NCBI RefSeq assembly: GCF_009193355.1
Contig: NZ_WBVT01000003.1
Span: 78,490-142,489, forward strand
Length of the DNA stretch: 64,000 bases
Source: Bifidobacterium leontopitheci
GTDB lineage: Bacteria > Actinomycetota > Actinomycetes > Actinomycetales > Bifidobacteriaceae
Direction of reading: 5' to 3'
Of the stretch, positions 22,840 to 34,220 are shown piece by piece. A program made the position numbers and the translations under genes. The notes beneath the pieces were generated by a model. The model was not told the DNA's origin. It made no database searches and worked only from the letters and a program-made list of their open reading frames with translations. Numbering within the stretch: the stretch's first letter is position 1; each line of letters opens with the position of its first letter.

Positions 22840-22845
22840 TAGTGT
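22840..22845 (+). promoter_or_regulatory. Putative -10 box for pgsA
   Basis: TAGTGT ends 9 nt before the GTG at 22855 and there is no Shine-Dalgarno, so the mRNA may be leaderless. Confidence 0.35.
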
Positions 22846-22854
22846 GCGGGTATC

Positions 22855-23562
22855 GTGAATACCATGAGCAACGAAACAACAGTCAACGATACGGCAACAG
22901 TCACGGACGGCGCGGCGGAAGGCCAGGGGAAGTCCTCCGGCTCGCTGTTCGACGGATGGAACGCGCCGCCGAACCTCGTCACCTATTCGCGCATCGTGCT
23001 CGTGGTGATTTTCCTCTCGCTGTACATCACCGCCGGCCCATGGGGCGAGGGCAACATCCCGATGCGCTGGACGGCCGCGGTGCTGTTCATCCTCGCCGCC
23101 TCCACGGATAAGCTGGACGGCTGGATGGCGCGCAAGTACCATCAGGTCACGGAGCTCGGCAAGCTCATGGACCCCATCGCCGACAAGCTGCTGACATGCG
23201 GCGCCCTCATCGTGGCCGCAGCGTTCGGCGAGCTCGGGCCGGTCTGGCTGGGATGGGTCGTCGTGGCGCTGTTCCTCGTGCGCGAGGTCGGCATCACGGT
23301 CATGCGATTCTTCGTGATGGAGCGTCCGGGAGGCAAGGTGATCGCCGCCGCGTGGCCGGGCAAGCTCAAGACGCTGTTCCAGTGCATCGGCCTGTCGATG
23401 CTGATGCTGCCCATGTGGGTGCTCAACCCCGCGCAGACCGCCCCCATGTGGATGACCGTCTACTACACGCTCACCTACACGCTGATCTATGTGGCGCTCA
23501 TCCTGTGCCTGTACTCCGGCGGCGTATATCTGGTGAACACCTTCGGCAAGCGCGACAAGTGA
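22855..23562 (+). CDS. pgsA: CDP-diacylglycerol-glycerol-3-phosphate 3-phosphatidyltransferase
   Basis: PgsA makes phosphatidylglycerol phosphate, the committed step to phosphatidylglycerol and cardiolipin. The CDP-alcohol phosphotransferase motif D-x2-DG-x2-AR-x8-G-x3-D-x3-D is complete in TDKLDGWMAR and ELGKLMDPIADK. Several membrane helices are present (TAAVLFILAAST, WLGWVVVALFLVREV, TYTLIYVALILCLYSGGVYL). Length is 235 residues from the GTG at 22855, or 232 from the ATG at 22864; the GTG fits the TAGTGT box better. It lies between ftsK and cinA in the usual actinobacterial order, 14 nt ahead of cinA. Confidence 0.93.
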   Translation: MNTMSNETTVNDTATVTDGAAEGQGKSSGSLFDGWNAPPNLVTYSRIVLVVIFLSLYITAGPWGEGNIPMRWTAAVLFILAASTDKLDGWMARKYHQVTELGKLMDPIADKLLTCGALIVAAAFGELGPVWLGWVVVALFLVREVGITVMRFFVMERPGGKVIAAAWPGKLKTLFQCIGLSMLMLPMWVLNPAQTAPMWMTVYYTLTYTLIYVALILCLYSGGVYLVNTFGKRDK

Positions 23563-23576
23563 TTCGGGCGTAGCGT

Positions 23577-24158
23577 ATGAACATGGACGAATCGCCGTCG
23601 GGGATGCGTGATGAGTCGGATTTCGAGGGCAATGCATGCGATGAGCTTGCCGGCGGGCTGCTGAGACTGTGCGAGCGCCGCGGGGCGCATATCGCATGCG
23701 CCGAATCGCTGACGGGCGGCCTGCTCGCGGACGCCTTCGTGCGGATCCCGGGGGCGTCCCGGGTGTTCCTTGGATCGGCGGTCACCTATGACATCAGGGC
23801 CAAGGCCTCGATTCTGGGCGTGGACCGTGACCTGCTGGAGCGTGAGGGCGCGGTCCACCCGGAGGTGGCCCGGCAGATGGCCGCCGGCGTGTCGCGGCTG
23901 TATGGCCAGCCGGAGTATGAGGGGCGCATCGTCGGGCTGTCCACCACGGGGGTGGCGGGTCCCGGACCCGATGGCGGCAAACCCGCCGGTCTGGTCTATG
24001 TGGGATGCCGCCTGCCAGGCGAGCTGACAGGCGATGGGCGGGATCTTCTGATCGCCAGGGAACTGCGGCTTGACGGTACGCGCGAGCAGGTTCGCAGGCG
24101 TACGGTGCATGGCCTTCTGTCAATCGTGAGGGAACTCACAGACGTTTCGCAGGAATAA
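23577..24158 (+). CDS. cinA: CinA-family nicotinamide-nucleotide amidohydrolase
   Basis: This 193-residue protein is the C-terminal (PncC-type) CinA domain alone, as is usual in actinobacteria. It deamidates NMN in the pyridine nucleotide cycle. The signature CAESLTGGLLADAFVRIPGASRVFLGS, followed by AVTYDIRAKASILGV and STTGVAGPGPDGGKPAGLVYVG, is complete. About 20 polar residues precede the domain. It follows pgsA closely and is followed by clgR. Confidence 0.92.
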   Translation: MNMDESPSGMRDESDFEGNACDELAGGLLRLCERRGAHIACAESLTGGLLADAFVRIPGASRVFLGSAVTYDIRAKASILGVDRDLLEREGAVHPEVARQMAAGVSRLYGQPEYEGRIVGLSTTGVAGPGPDGGKPAGLVYVGCRLPGELTGDGRDLLIARELRLDGTREQVRRRTVHGLLSIVRELTDVSQE

Positions 24159-24218
24159 AACCGACGTCTGACGGTTGATGAATGTAGTATCAGTCGGACA
24201 AGGCGAAAGGAGGGTCCC

Positions 24219-24728
24219 ATGGAGATGATGACCCGAACTGGTGAACGGATGGACACGACGGGCATTCCGGTCGTACAGGCCGGAACCGCGCGTATGCGCG
24301 ATTTGACCCCGGCGCAACGCCGTGCGGTGCTGTTCGCCCAGCAGCAGGTGCTTCGCGCGCGCGCCGCGAAAAAGGCCAAGGACGAGCGTCAGGCGGAAAT
24401 CAACCGCATGCGTCTTGCGGAGGACTCCTTCGAGGAGAAGCCGCAGCCGGTGGTCGCGCCGCAGCCGGTCGTCCGCCCCGAAGGACGTGACGTGTCGTTG
24501 CGTGAGGCCATCGGACATGTGCTCCGGGAGTTGCGGACCCACGACAACAAGACGCTTCGTGAGGTCAGCGAGAAGGCCGGCGTGTCGCTTGGATACCTGT
24601 CCGAGGTGGAACGTGGCCAGAAGGAGGCCAGCTCCGAGCTGTTGAGCTCCATCGCCGGCTCCTTGGGGGTGACCACCGCGCAGATGCTGCGTATGGTGGC
24701 GGATTATCTGGATGCGGTGAGCCGTTAG
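24219..24728 (+). CDS. clgR: ClgR-type Xre-family transcriptional regulator
   Basis: This 169-residue HTH regulator matches ClgR, which in actinobacteria activates clp protease genes and others under stress. The Xre domain occupies about residues 92-155 ([50 protein letters not shown]). A charged, partly basic N-terminal 85 residues precede it. The ATG at 24219 has a strong GAAAGGAGGG 4 nt upstream. It is in the conserved cinA-clgR-DUF3046-recA context and is followed by a 22-bp hairpin. The name is by context and domain; targets cannot be seen here. Confidence 0.88.
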   Translation: MEMMTRTGERMDTTGIPVVQAGTARMRDLTPAQRRAVLFAQQQVLRARAAKKAKDERQAEINRMRLAEDSFEEKPQPVVAPQPVVRPEGRDVSLREAIGHVLRELRTHDNKTLREVSEKAGVSLGYLSEVERGQKEASSELLSSIAGSLGVTTAQMLRMVADYLDAVSR

Positions 24729-24748
24729 CCGTCATTGGCAGGCGAGTT

Positions 24749-24797
24749 CGGCGGGGCCGTTCGCGGGCATGGGCAATGCCCGCGAACGGCCCCGCCG
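24749..24797. terminator. Hairpin after clgR
   Basis: A perfect 22-bp GC-rich stem (24749-24770 with 24776-24797) has a 5-nt GGGCA loop, just downstream of the clgR stop. There is no T-run, so it may act with Rho or as an RNA stabiliser. Confidence 0.7.
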
Positions 24798-24848
24798 TAT
24801 GCGCGGGGTGCGCCGCTGATGATGCGGGGCGATGGACGCGCGGCCGGG

Positions 24849-24854
24849 TACACT
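24849..24854 (+). promoter_or_regulatory. Putative -10 box for leaderless DUF3046 mRNA
   Basis: TACACT ends 8 nt before the ATG at 24863, with no Shine-Dalgarno between. Confidence 0.45.
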
Positions 24855-24862
24855 GTGATGCC

Positions 24863-25096
24863 ATGCGTGAACGAGAATTCTGGGAACTGGTCGATGAGGT
24901 GTTCGGCCGCGGATACGGCCGCAGCGTGGTCAAGGACCAGCGGCTGGACGCGTTGGGCGGCAGGAGCGCGGCCGAGGCGCTCGACGATGGGGAACAGCCG
25001 CGCGTCGTGTGGAATGTGCTGTGCGACCATATGGGGATCGCGGACCCGCAGCGATGGGGGCATGGGCACAATGCGCCTCCGTTGCCGGCGCGCTAG
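24863..25096 (+). CDS. DUF3046 family protein
   Basis: This small 77-residue protein of unknown function is found next to recA in many actinobacteria. The family pattern is clear: MREREFWELVDEVFGRGYGRSVVKDQ, then LDALGGRSAAEALDDGEQPRVVWNVLCDHMGI. The ATG at 24863 is chosen because the family starts with MR(E/L)xEF; an in-frame upstream start would add 29 unrelated residues. It lies between clgR and the recA regulatory region. Confidence 0.88.
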   Translation: MREREFWELVDEVFGRGYGRSVVKDQRLDALGGRSAAEALDDGEQPRVVWNVLCDHMGIADPQRWGHGHNAPPLPAR

Positions 25097-25155
25097 ACAA
25101 TCCATGCCGTACGATTGCATGTTCGCATGGATGACACGCTGACAACCACGATTGT

Positions 25156-25169
25156 CGAACGGATGTTCG
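25156..25169. promoter_or_regulatory. LexA-binding SOS box upstream of recA
   Basis: CGAACGGATGTTCG is a perfect match to the actinobacterial/Gram-positive SOS operator CGAAC-N4-GTTCG. It lies 257 nt before the recA start and is the only such match I noticed. Confidence 0.9.
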
Positions 25170-25184
25170 TCTATTGGTGTATGG

Positions 25185-25193
25185 TTATCCACA
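25185..25193 (+). promoter_or_regulatory. Perfect DnaA box in the recA upstream region
   Basis: TTATCCACA matches the DnaA-box consensus TTATNCACA exactly. It is 15 bp downstream of the SOS box and is followed by GGG. Regulatory use by DnaA is an inference. Confidence 0.5.
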
Positions 25194-25426
25194 GGGCGGT
25201 GCGGTGACCCACGTGGAGGCGACACGCCGATGGAAGCCTTGCGTCGGAAGCGTTTCGCGGTGTCGATATCGGCGCCGGAGCGAAGCTCCGACCACAATGC
25301 CGGGTTCGGCTTGCCGAGCGCGGCACGTGAACCGTAGCGTGGAACCGCGTCATATTCCACGGATTCGCTCCGATGGGGGCCGGTATGGGCCGACGCGCCG
25401 CAATGATATGGGTAAAGGAGAATGAG

Positions 25427-26620
25427 ATGGCAACACGTACCACGGCGAAGGACGGCACGAAGGCCGCGAAGTCCTCGGCGACGCGACCCGCTGCCGACAA
25501 TGGCGCCGCCGATCACGGCATCGACCCGCGGCGCAAGGCCGCGCTTGATTCCGCGCTTGAGCAGGTCGAGAAGAACTTCGGCAAGGGCTCGGCCATGCGC
25601 CTTGGCGACAAGCCCATGCAGAACGTCGAGGTGATCCCGACGGGATCGCTGGCCTTGGATCTGGCGTTGGGCATCGGCGGCCTGCCTCGTGGCCGCATCG
25701 TGGAGATTTACGGACCTGAATCGTCTGGCAAGACGACGCTGGCGCTGCATGTGGTGGCCAACGCGCAGAAGAACGGCGGCGTGGCGGCGTTCATTGACGC
25801 CGAGCACGCGCTCGACCCGGTGTATGCGCGTCATCTGGGCGTGGATACCGACTCGCTGATCGTCTCCCAGCCGGATAACGGCGAGCAGGCGCTGGAGATC
25901 GCCGACATGCTGATTCGTTCCGGCGCGCTTGACGTCATCGTCATCGATTCGGTCGCGGCTCTGGTGCCGAAGGCGGAGATCGAAGGCGACATGGGGGACA
26001 GCCATGTCGGTTTGCAGGCCAGGCTCATGAGCCAGGCGCTGCGCAAGATGACGGGAGCGTTGGCGCAGGCCAACACCACCGCCATCTTCATCAACCAGCT
26101 GCGCGAGAAGATCGGCGTGTTCTTCGGCAGCCCCGAGACCACGACCGGCGGCAAGGCCCTGAAGTTCTATGCTTCCGTGCGCCTTGACATCCGCAGGATC
26201 CAGACCATCAAGAACGGTGACGAGGCGGTCGGCAACCGAACCAAGGTGAAGGTCGTCAAGAACAAGATGGCGCCGCCTTTCAAGTCCGCGGAATTCGATG
26301 TCCTGTATGGCGAGGGCATCTCCAAGGAAGGCTCCGTGCTGGACATGGCGTTGCAATGCAACGTGGTCAAGAAGTCCGGTTCGTGGTTCACCTATGACGG
26401 CGACCAGCTCGGGCAGGGACGCGAGAACGTCCGCAAGTTCCTCAAGGAGAACCCGGATGTCACCGAAGAGATCGGCAACAAGGTCAAGGCCGCCTTCGGC
26501 CTGATCGAGACGCCGGACCAGCTCGCCGAAGGCGACGACGAACAGGCCCGGAACGATGTCGGCGAGCAGGGGCAGGCGCAGCCGGTGGATGGCGGTGACA
26601 AGTCCGCCAAGACCGCATGA
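25427..26620 (+). CDS. recA: Recombinase RecA
   Basis: RecA forms the strand-exchange filament and triggers LexA self-cleavage. It has 397 residues from the ATG at 25427, which follows AAAGGAG by 6 nt; longer frames lack homology. The P-loop GPESSGKT is at 96-103, and [24 protein letters not shown], the L2-region [18 protein letters not shown] and the C-terminal domain are intact. A 25-residue Lys/Ala-rich N-terminal extension and an acidic Gln/Glu-rich C-tail flank the core. A perfect SOS box lies upstream, and recX overlaps the stop codon by 4 nt. Confidence 0.98.
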   Translation: MATRTTAKDGTKAAKSSATRPAADNGAADHGIDPRRKAALDSALEQVEKNFGKGSAMRLGDKPMQNVEVIPTGSLALDLALGIGGLPRGRIVEIYGPESSGKTTLALHVVANAQKNGGVAAFIDAEHALDPVYARHLGVDTDSLIVSQPDNGEQALEIADMLIRSGALDVIVIDSVAALVPKAEIEGDMGDSHVGLQARLMSQALRKMTGALAQANTTAIFINQLREKIGVFFGSPETTTGGKALKFYASVRLDIRRIQTIKNGDEAVGNRTKVKVVKNKMAPPFKSAEFDVLYGEGISKEGSVLDMALQCNVVKKSGSWFTYDGDQLGQGRENVRKFLKENPDVTEEIGNKVKAAFGLIETPDQLAEGDDEQARNDVGEQGQAQPVDGGDKSAKTA

Positions 26621-27516
26621 TCGAGGTCGGCGAGTTCCTCGCCGCCCATCCGCCGAGGATCGGCGGCGAGCAGGACCACTTGCGCGACGTTCCGGTGCAA
26701 TTCGGTTCGGCACGGCTTGACTCTTCGACGGCACGGCCGGCGGGGGCCGCTTCGGACGCCGTATCCACTCAGGACGCCGCAGCAGCCCGGAACATCGCGC
26801 CGGCTGAGGGCTTCGAGTCGTCGGAGGAAGCCGGGTCGGCGGAGCACGGACCGTCTGGCGATGCGTATGCGGTTCCCGTGTTCGGCGGCACGGGAACCGG
26901 GCGTGGCATGGCCCGGAATGTCGGCGGAGGATATTCCGGCGGACGGCGAACCGGCGGATACTCCCGTCACGGCTCCCGTCGTTCCCGTTCCGCGGGGAGA
27001 GGCGGGTTTGCCGGCAATCCCGGGACCAAGACGGAGTCGGCCCATGAGCGGGACGACGCCCGGGATGCCGATGCCTGCCGTGAGGCGGCGCTGCGTCTGC
27101 TGGATGCGGCGCCGCGCCCTTCCGGTGCGTTGGCCGAACGATTGCGCGGCAAGGGATATGATGCCGATGTCGTGGAGCGGGTCGTGGCCAGGCTGGTCGA
27201 AGTCGGTCTGGTGGACGACGAGGAGTATGCGCGCTCCGCGATTCGGTACTGTGCAGGCCGTCTTCTCGGATACCGGGGAACGTTTGCGGAGATGACGCGC
27301 AAGGGCGTCGAAAGGTCCCTCGCCAGGCGCGTGTGCGATCAGGCGCGTGACGAGGGCGTGTTCGAGGAATGCGCCTGGGAGCTGGGACGCCGCTATGCGG
27401 CGAAGACGCAAGGGCTTGAGCCTGAGGTGCGCAAACGCCGGTTCTGGTCGGCGGGCGGCCGCAAGGGGCATGATCCGGCAATCCTGCGTGAAGTCGCCCA
27501 CGACTGCTTCGACTGA
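26617..27516 (+). CDS. recX: RecA regulator RecX with long N-terminal extension
   Basis: RecX binds and limits the RecA filament. The RecX helical repeats lie in the last 155 or so residues ([69 protein letters not shown]). The first 140 or so residues are a low-complexity Gly/Ser/Arg-rich region with no recognisable domain, giving 299 residues against about 150-200 for the family. The ATG overlaps the recA stop (ATGA), so the two are translationally coupled and SOS-regulated together. The extension may be partly untranslated if an internal start is used, but none has a clear ribosome-binding site. Confidence 0.88.
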   Translation: MIEVGEFLAAHPPRIGGEQDHLRDVPVQFGSARLDSSTARPAGAASDAVSTQDAAAARNIAPAEGFESSEEAGSAEHGPSGDAYAVPVFGGTGTGRGMARNVGGGYSGGRRTGGYSRHGSRRSRSAGRGGFAGNPGTKTESAHERDDARDADACREAALRLLDAAPRPSGALAERLRGKGYDADVVERVVARLVEVGLVDDEEYARSAIRYCAGRLLGYRGTFAEMTRKGVERSLARRVCDQARDEGVFEECAWELGRRYAAKTQGLEPEVRKRRFWSAGGRKGHDPAILREVAHDCFD

Positions 27517-27572
27517 AGGGAAACCCGTATCGGGGGAGACCGGCCTGGCGGATCCGGCCGGAAAACAGTGAT

Positions 27573-27935
27573 GTGAGACCCCCGATACCCCGGGTTCTGT
27601 CGCGTGTCGCCACGCGGATGACCATCCATCTCGACCTGACGTTGCCGTCAGGCTCTAGCGGCCTACCCGATGGCACGGGCGAGCAGCCCTTACCGCCATC
27701 TGCTTGGCCTTGCTCCCGATGAGGCTTGCCATGCGGCCGACTGTTGCCAGCGGCCCGGTGGTCTCTTACACCGCCGTTTCACCCTTACCCGTCGAGGACG
27801 GGCGGTCTGTTCTCTGCTGCGCTATCTCTCAGGTCGCCCTGGGCGGACGTTATCCGCCATCGTGCTCTATGGAGCCCGGAAGTTCCTCAGCCTTGCCAAA
27901 TGAATGACGCGGCCGCGGCCATCTGGGGGTCTCAG
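27573..27935 (-). ncRNA. rnpB: RNase P RNA
   Basis: This is the catalytic RNA of RNase P, which removes tRNA 5' leaders. On the minus strand the 5' end carries GAGACCCCC, which pairs with GGGGGTCTC at the 3' end to form P1. GAGGAACTTCCGGGCTCC follows near the 5' end, then GTAAGGGTGAAACGGCGGTG and AAGAGACCACC in the middle, and CGACAGAACCCGG near the 3' end, the paired P4 and conserved ACAGAA region. Length is about 360 nt. One oddity is that the usual GAGGAAAGTCC reads GAGGAACTTCC. It lies opposite to recX and hpf in a gene-free stretch. Confidence 0.93.
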
Positions 27936-27942
27936 GGGATTC

Positions 27943-27948
27943 ATTATA
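27943..27948 (-). promoter_or_regulatory. -10 box of rnpB
   Basis: TATAAT on the minus strand, a perfect consensus, ends about 8 nt before the inferred 5' end of RNase P RNA. I could not find a convincing -35 box. Confidence 0.65.
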
Positions 27949-28078
27949 CATACGGGCCGGAGAAACGCCGTTCCGATGGGCAACCGACACATTCAACCAT
28001 GCCTACGTTACGAAACACTGGGAAAAAAGAAACTTATTTCTTTTGGCGAGTTAGCCGGCCGTTCACCCGATGTTCGGC

Positions 28079-28084
28079 TACAAT
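28079..28084 (+). promoter_or_regulatory. Possible -10 box of hpf
   Basis: TACAAT within GGCTACAATGA lies 78 nt before the hpf start. The same GGCTACAATGA string lies upstream of trpD. No clear -35 box is seen at 17 bp. Confidence 0.4.
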
Positions 28085-28161
28085 GAAACATACCCGGGCG
28101 GTGAAGAAGCCGTCCGACACACAACCAGCGGGTGACACCGCTTGAGTCCAGGGAGGTCAAC

Positions 28162-28839
28162 ATGGAAATCGTCGTAACCGGACGTCATACGCAGGTCAAG
28201 CAGAAGTTCCGTGACGTCGTCGAAAGCAAGATGAATCGTGTGACCGCTATCGCTCCGGACGCGCAGCGCGCGCAGATCGTGCTGACGCACGAGGGCAATC
28301 CGCGTCAGGCCGACACCGCCAAGCGCGTCGAGATCACCGTGATCGCAGGCAGCACCGTGGTTCGCGCCGAGGCTTCCAGCACGGACGAGTTCAGCGCGCT
28401 GGACATGGCGCTCGACAAGCTGACGCTGCGTCTGCGCCGTGCCCGCGACCGTCGCAAGGACCACCGCCGCGGCTACATCAACCCGGTGCCGGTCGATCTC
28501 GGCACTGTCGCGCCCGAGCCGGAGCCCGAGGAGGAAACCGAGCCGGAAGAGCCGAACAACAGCCCCGAGGCGGCCGTCGCCTCCGATCTGGGACCGGGCG
28601 AGTCCGTCGAGGTCCAGGTCGGCGACACGCCGATTGTGATCCGTCGCAAGCTGCACATCGCAGAGCCGATGAGCATCGACGAGGCGCTGTACGAGATGGA
28701 ACTGATCGGACATGACTTCTTCCTGTTCGTCAACAAGGCGACGGGACGTCCGTCCGTCGTCTACCACCGCCACGGCTGGAGCTACGGCGTGTTCGAGATC
28801 GACACCCCCGAGAACGTGAAGGCGGCGAAGGAGGAGTAG
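28162..28839 (+). CDS. hpf: Ribosome hibernation-promoting factor, long form
   Basis: Long HPF binds the 30S decoding centre and pairs 70S ribosomes into inactive dimers in stationary phase. The N-terminal S30AE domain (EIVVTGRHTQVKQKFRDVVESKMNRV ... LDMALDKLTLRLRRARDRRKDH) is joined by an acidic Glu/Pro linker (about 118-150) to the dimerising C-terminal domain (IVIRRKLHIAEPMSIDEALYEMELIGHDFFLFVN). Length is 225 residues. The ATG at 28162 is preceded by AGGGAGG. It is a single gene ending at a 17-bp hairpin, with secA about 200 nt further on. Confidence 0.95.
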   Translation: MEIVVTGRHTQVKQKFRDVVESKMNRVTAIAPDAQRAQIVLTHEGNPRQADTAKRVEITVIAGSTVVRAEASSTDEFSALDMALDKLTLRLRRARDRRKDHRRGYINPVPVDLGTVAPEPEPEEETEPEEPNNSPEAAVASDLGPGESVEVQVGDTPIVIRRKLHIAEPMSIDEALYEMELIGHDFFLFVNKATGRPSVVYHRHGWSYGVFEIDTPENVKAAKEE

Positions 28840-28857
28840 CCAGCCCCGACAACGCAT

Positions 28858-28899
28858 GATGTGGCCCGTTCGGAAACAGTGGTCCGGACGGGCCACATC
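28858..28899. terminator. Hairpin after hpf
   Basis: A 17-bp stem with one G-U pair (28858-28874 with 28883-28899) has an 8-nt loop and lies 19 nt after the hpf stop. A short TCGTTGTG follows. Confidence 0.75.
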
Positions 28900-29057
28900 G
28901 TTGTGAGGGGAACAAAACAGGACGTTCGTCAGGCGGACGTCATGGGCGGAGCGAATCGCCAAAATCCGTGTGTCCGCCTATCATGAATGAAGTTTGTGCC
29001 TGATGCCGGGCATCAGGCTATGCTCGTTGACGTACGAAAGCTAAACAGGGAGCGAAT

Positions 29058-32003
<2,946 letters not shown>

Positions 32004-32096
32004 TTCGCTGTCATCGGCGGCTATACATGGCTGCCGATGACGAGACACCGCTGACGGAGCGGAAACATCACTGACGACAATCACTGACGACAGTGG

Positions 32097-32132
32097 ATGA
32101 GGCCTTCCCCTGACAACAGGGGAGGGCCTCAT
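32097..32132. terminator. Intrinsic terminator after secA
   Basis: A 16-bp stem (32097-32112 with 32117-32132, one G-U pair) has an ACAA loop and ends in ATTTCG. Confidence 0.8.
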
Positions 32133-32275
32133 TTCGTATGTCCGGAATACGGAAGCGCATCCTGCCTCCGCGTTACGGCGGCACTTTCAGATCCTCCGGC
32201 TCGGTGAAACGCCGACGCCATAGGCAATCGCATTCTGCTATATGGAAGAACCACGGCCACGCAATACGCCGCGGC

Positions 32276-32281
32276 TACAAT
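32276..32281 (+). promoter_or_regulatory. Possible -10 box of trpD
   Basis: TACAAT in GGCTACAATGA lies 46 nt before the trpD start. It resembles the box before hpf, and no clear -35 box was found. Confidence 0.4.
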
Positions 32282-32326
32282 GAGGGCCATAGCCGTCAGC
32301 AGACGCGAAGTCGTCAAGGAGGAACA

Positions 32327-33382
32327 ATGGACGAGATCACATGGAAGTCGATTCTCACCACGCTGGTTGGAGGACATCACCTGAGTGCAGAGGAATCCGA
32401 ATGGTTCGTCGATGATCTGATGCAAGGCAACGCGAACCCGGCCGCCGTCGGCGCCGCGCTCGCCATGCAACAGCAGCTGGGCCTGACCGCGGCCGAAGTG
32501 TCCGGCGCGGCGAAGGCCATGGTCGCCCACGCCGTACCGCTTGACGTCTCCGGCGAGACGACCGACATCGTCGGCACCGGCGGCGACGGTTTCTCGACGG
32601 TCAACCTGTCCACCATGGGTTCGGTCGCGGCCGCGGCGGCCGGCGTGAAGATCGTCAAGCACGGCAACCGCGCCGCATCGTCCAAGTGCGGCGCCGCCGA
32701 CGTGCTCGAGACGCTCGGCCTGCCGCTGAATCTCACCCCGAAGGCAGTCGCCGAAGTGGGCGACGAGGTCGGCATCACCTTCGCCTTCGCGCGCACGTTC
32801 CACCCCGCCATGCGCTATGTCGGTCCGATCCGCGCCGCGCTCGGCATCCCGTGCGTGTTTAATGTGCTGGGACCGCTCACCAACCCCGCCAAGCCGGCCC
32901 ATGTGGCCATCGGTTGCGCCAAGCGCGAGATGAGCCCGATCATGGCGGCCGTGTATGCGGCCAACGGCCAGAGCGGCATGGTGTACACGTCCCATGAGGG
33001 CCTTGACGAGCTTGCCCCCACCGGCCCGGTCTCCGTGTGGGAGATCCGCGACGGCAAGGTGAGCGAGACCGACTTCGACCCGACCACGGACCTCGGTCTG
33101 GAGAAGATCGACGTCACGCAGCTGCGCGGCGGAGAGCCGGAGGTCAACGCCAAGGCGTTCCGCGACTTCCTCGCCGGCCGTGACATCCCCGCACGCACCA
33201 CGGCGCTGCTGAACGCCGCATCCGCCATCGTGGCCGACGGGCATCTGGCCGGCGAAGGGACGCTGGCCGAACGGTTCCGCACCGCATACGACCTCGCGCA
33301 GCAGGCCGTCGACTCCGGCAAGGCCGAAGCGCTGTTCGAGCGCTGGATCGCCACAGCGCAGTCCAAGGTCGACAAGGACTGA
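32327..33382 (+). CDS. trpD: Anthranilate phosphoribosyltransferase
   Basis: TrpD joins anthranilate to PRPP in tryptophan synthesis. The 351-residue protein has the PRPP-binding motif DIVGTGGDGFSTVNLSTMGS, the HGNRAASSKCGAADVLE anthranilate/PRPP loop and FAFARTFHPAMRYVGPIRAALG. The ATG at 32327 is chosen because AAGGAGG lies just upstream; the in-frame start at 32138 precedes the probable promoter. It stands alone here, with no other trp gene in the window. Confidence 0.95.
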   Translation: MDEITWKSILTTLVGGHHLSAEESEWFVDDLMQGNANPAAVGAALAMQQQLGLTAAEVSGAAKAMVAHAVPLDVSGETTDIVGTGGDGFSTVNLSTMGSVAAAAAGVKIVKHGNRAASSKCGAADVLETLGLPLNLTPKAVAEVGDEVGITFAFARTFHPAMRYVGPIRAALGIPCVFNVLGPLTNPAKPAHVAIGCAKREMSPIMAAVYAANGQSGMVYTSHEGLDELAPTGPVSVWEIRDGKVSETDFDPTTDLGLEKIDVTQLRGGEPEVNAKAFRDFLAGRDIPARTTALLNAASAIVADGHLAGEGTLAERFRTAYDLAQQAVDSGKAEALFERWIATAQSKVDKD

Positions 33383-33443
33383 ACGGCCTGACCTGAGCCG
33401 CCGGGCCCTGACCGGGCCATGCCCGTATTCCGGCGCCGTCGGT

Positions 33444-33477
33444 GGCCGGCGATGCCCCTTCTTTCGCATCGCCGGCC
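33444..33477. terminator. Hairpin after trpD
   Basis: A perfect 12-bp stem (GGCCGGCGATGC at 33444-33455 with its complement at 33466-33477) has a pyrimidine-rich 10-nt loop, 62 nt after the trpD stop. Confidence 0.6.
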
Positions 33478-33498
33478 CTGTGACCGACTTACGGAAAC

Positions 33499-33569
33499 AC
33501 GTGATGCCGGTGTGCGTCATGACCGGACGCAAGCAAGAGTCCGGACCGCGACGCGCACCGGCATCACGT
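33499..33569. repeat. 20-bp inverted repeat with nested hairpin
   Basis: ACGTGATGCCGGTGTGCGTC (33499-33518) pairs with 33550-33569, with one G-U pair. The 31-nt interior can form a second CCGGAC/GTCCGG hairpin. It lies between the convergent trpD and the small membrane-protein gene, just after the trpD hairpin. It may be a second terminator or a structured RNA. Confidence 0.7.
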
Positions 33570-33593
33570 CATCATAGGGATAATCGGCCGGAA

Positions 33594-34172
33594 TCAGACC
33601 CGGGCGCCGTCATCGAACGGGCCGGAACGGGTCTCACTGTGCCCCTTATGCCGCAGAATCAGGCCGGCGCCGCCGATCAGTGCGCAGAAGCCGAACACGG
33701 AGCCAAGCACCATCGCCAGTGCCGGCACGAACACCGAGGCGATGATGCCGCCGATGCCGCCGACCAGCAGGATCCACAGCACCAGCGTCGTGGCGTTCAC
33801 CGGGCCGATCTTCGGATTCGGCGGCACGAAGTCGTCGCCGTACCGGTCCATCACGTCGTCGGTATCCAGCCAGCTGCGGCCGACATGGTCACGCGGGCCT
33901 CGGTCGCGGTCGCCTGCGGGAGAGCCGTCGGTGAACGCCCGTGCGTCAAGGTCCGCGACCGACAGCAGCGCCTCCTTCTCCTTGCGTTGCGCGTGACGTT
34001 CGAACCGGCGCGCGTTGCGCGACGAGGCGACGTCCTGCAGGTCCTCGGCGTGTTCGGCGGCGAACGTCGCCCAGTCGAGGTCGGCGTCCGTGCCGCCGCT
34101 CGCTGCACGGCCATTATCGGGGTCGTTGCCGTTGCCGGTATCGTGGGGGCTGGTATCGTGGTGTTCGGTCAT
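33594..34172 (-). CDS. Conserved small membrane protein, unknown function
   Basis: I do not recognise a named family. The 192-residue protein has an acidic/Asp-rich N-terminal third, a charged middle (NARRFERHAQRKEKEALL), a short hydrophilic VGRSWLDTDDVMDRYGDDFVPP segment and two C-terminal membrane helices (TTLVLWILLVGGIGGIIASVF and LAMVLGSVFGFCALIGGAGLIL), then a basic-to-acidic tail. TACAGT lies 7 nt before the ATG at 34172 and no Shine-Dalgarno is seen. It is transcribed divergently from plsC with a 48-nt gap. Confidence 0.75.
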   Translation of the reverse strand: MTEHHDTSPHDTGNGNDPDNGRAASGGTDADLDWATFAAEHAEDLQDVASSRNARRFERHAQRKEKEALLSVADLDARAFTDGSPAGDRDRGPRDHVGRSWLDTDDVMDRYGDDFVPPNPKIGPVNATTLVLWILLVGGIGGIIASVFVPALAMVLGSVFGFCALIGGAGLILRHKGHSETRSGPFDDGARV

Positions 34173-34179
34173 ACTTTCC

Positions 34180-34185
34180 ACTGTA
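34180..34185 (-). promoter_or_regulatory. Putative -10 box for leaderless membrane-protein mRNA
   Basis: TACAGT on the minus strand ends 7 nt before the ATG at 34172. Confidence 0.45.
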
Positions 34186-34220
34186 ATCAAGCGGCCAGTC
34201 AAACCGCGCAGGAGGCAATC

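Larger units (their letters stand above)
25097..25426. other. Long recA upstream region
   Basis: These 330 bases lack a credible gene. They hold a perfect LexA box, a perfect DnaA box 15 bp further on, and then about 230 nt of untranslated or unassigned sequence before recA. No convincing -35/-10 pair could be fixed. Confidence 0.6.

Noticed and set aside
27670..28145. Short plus-strand frames near 27.7-28.1 kb
   Set aside because: They lie over RNase P RNA or its flank and show no protein features.
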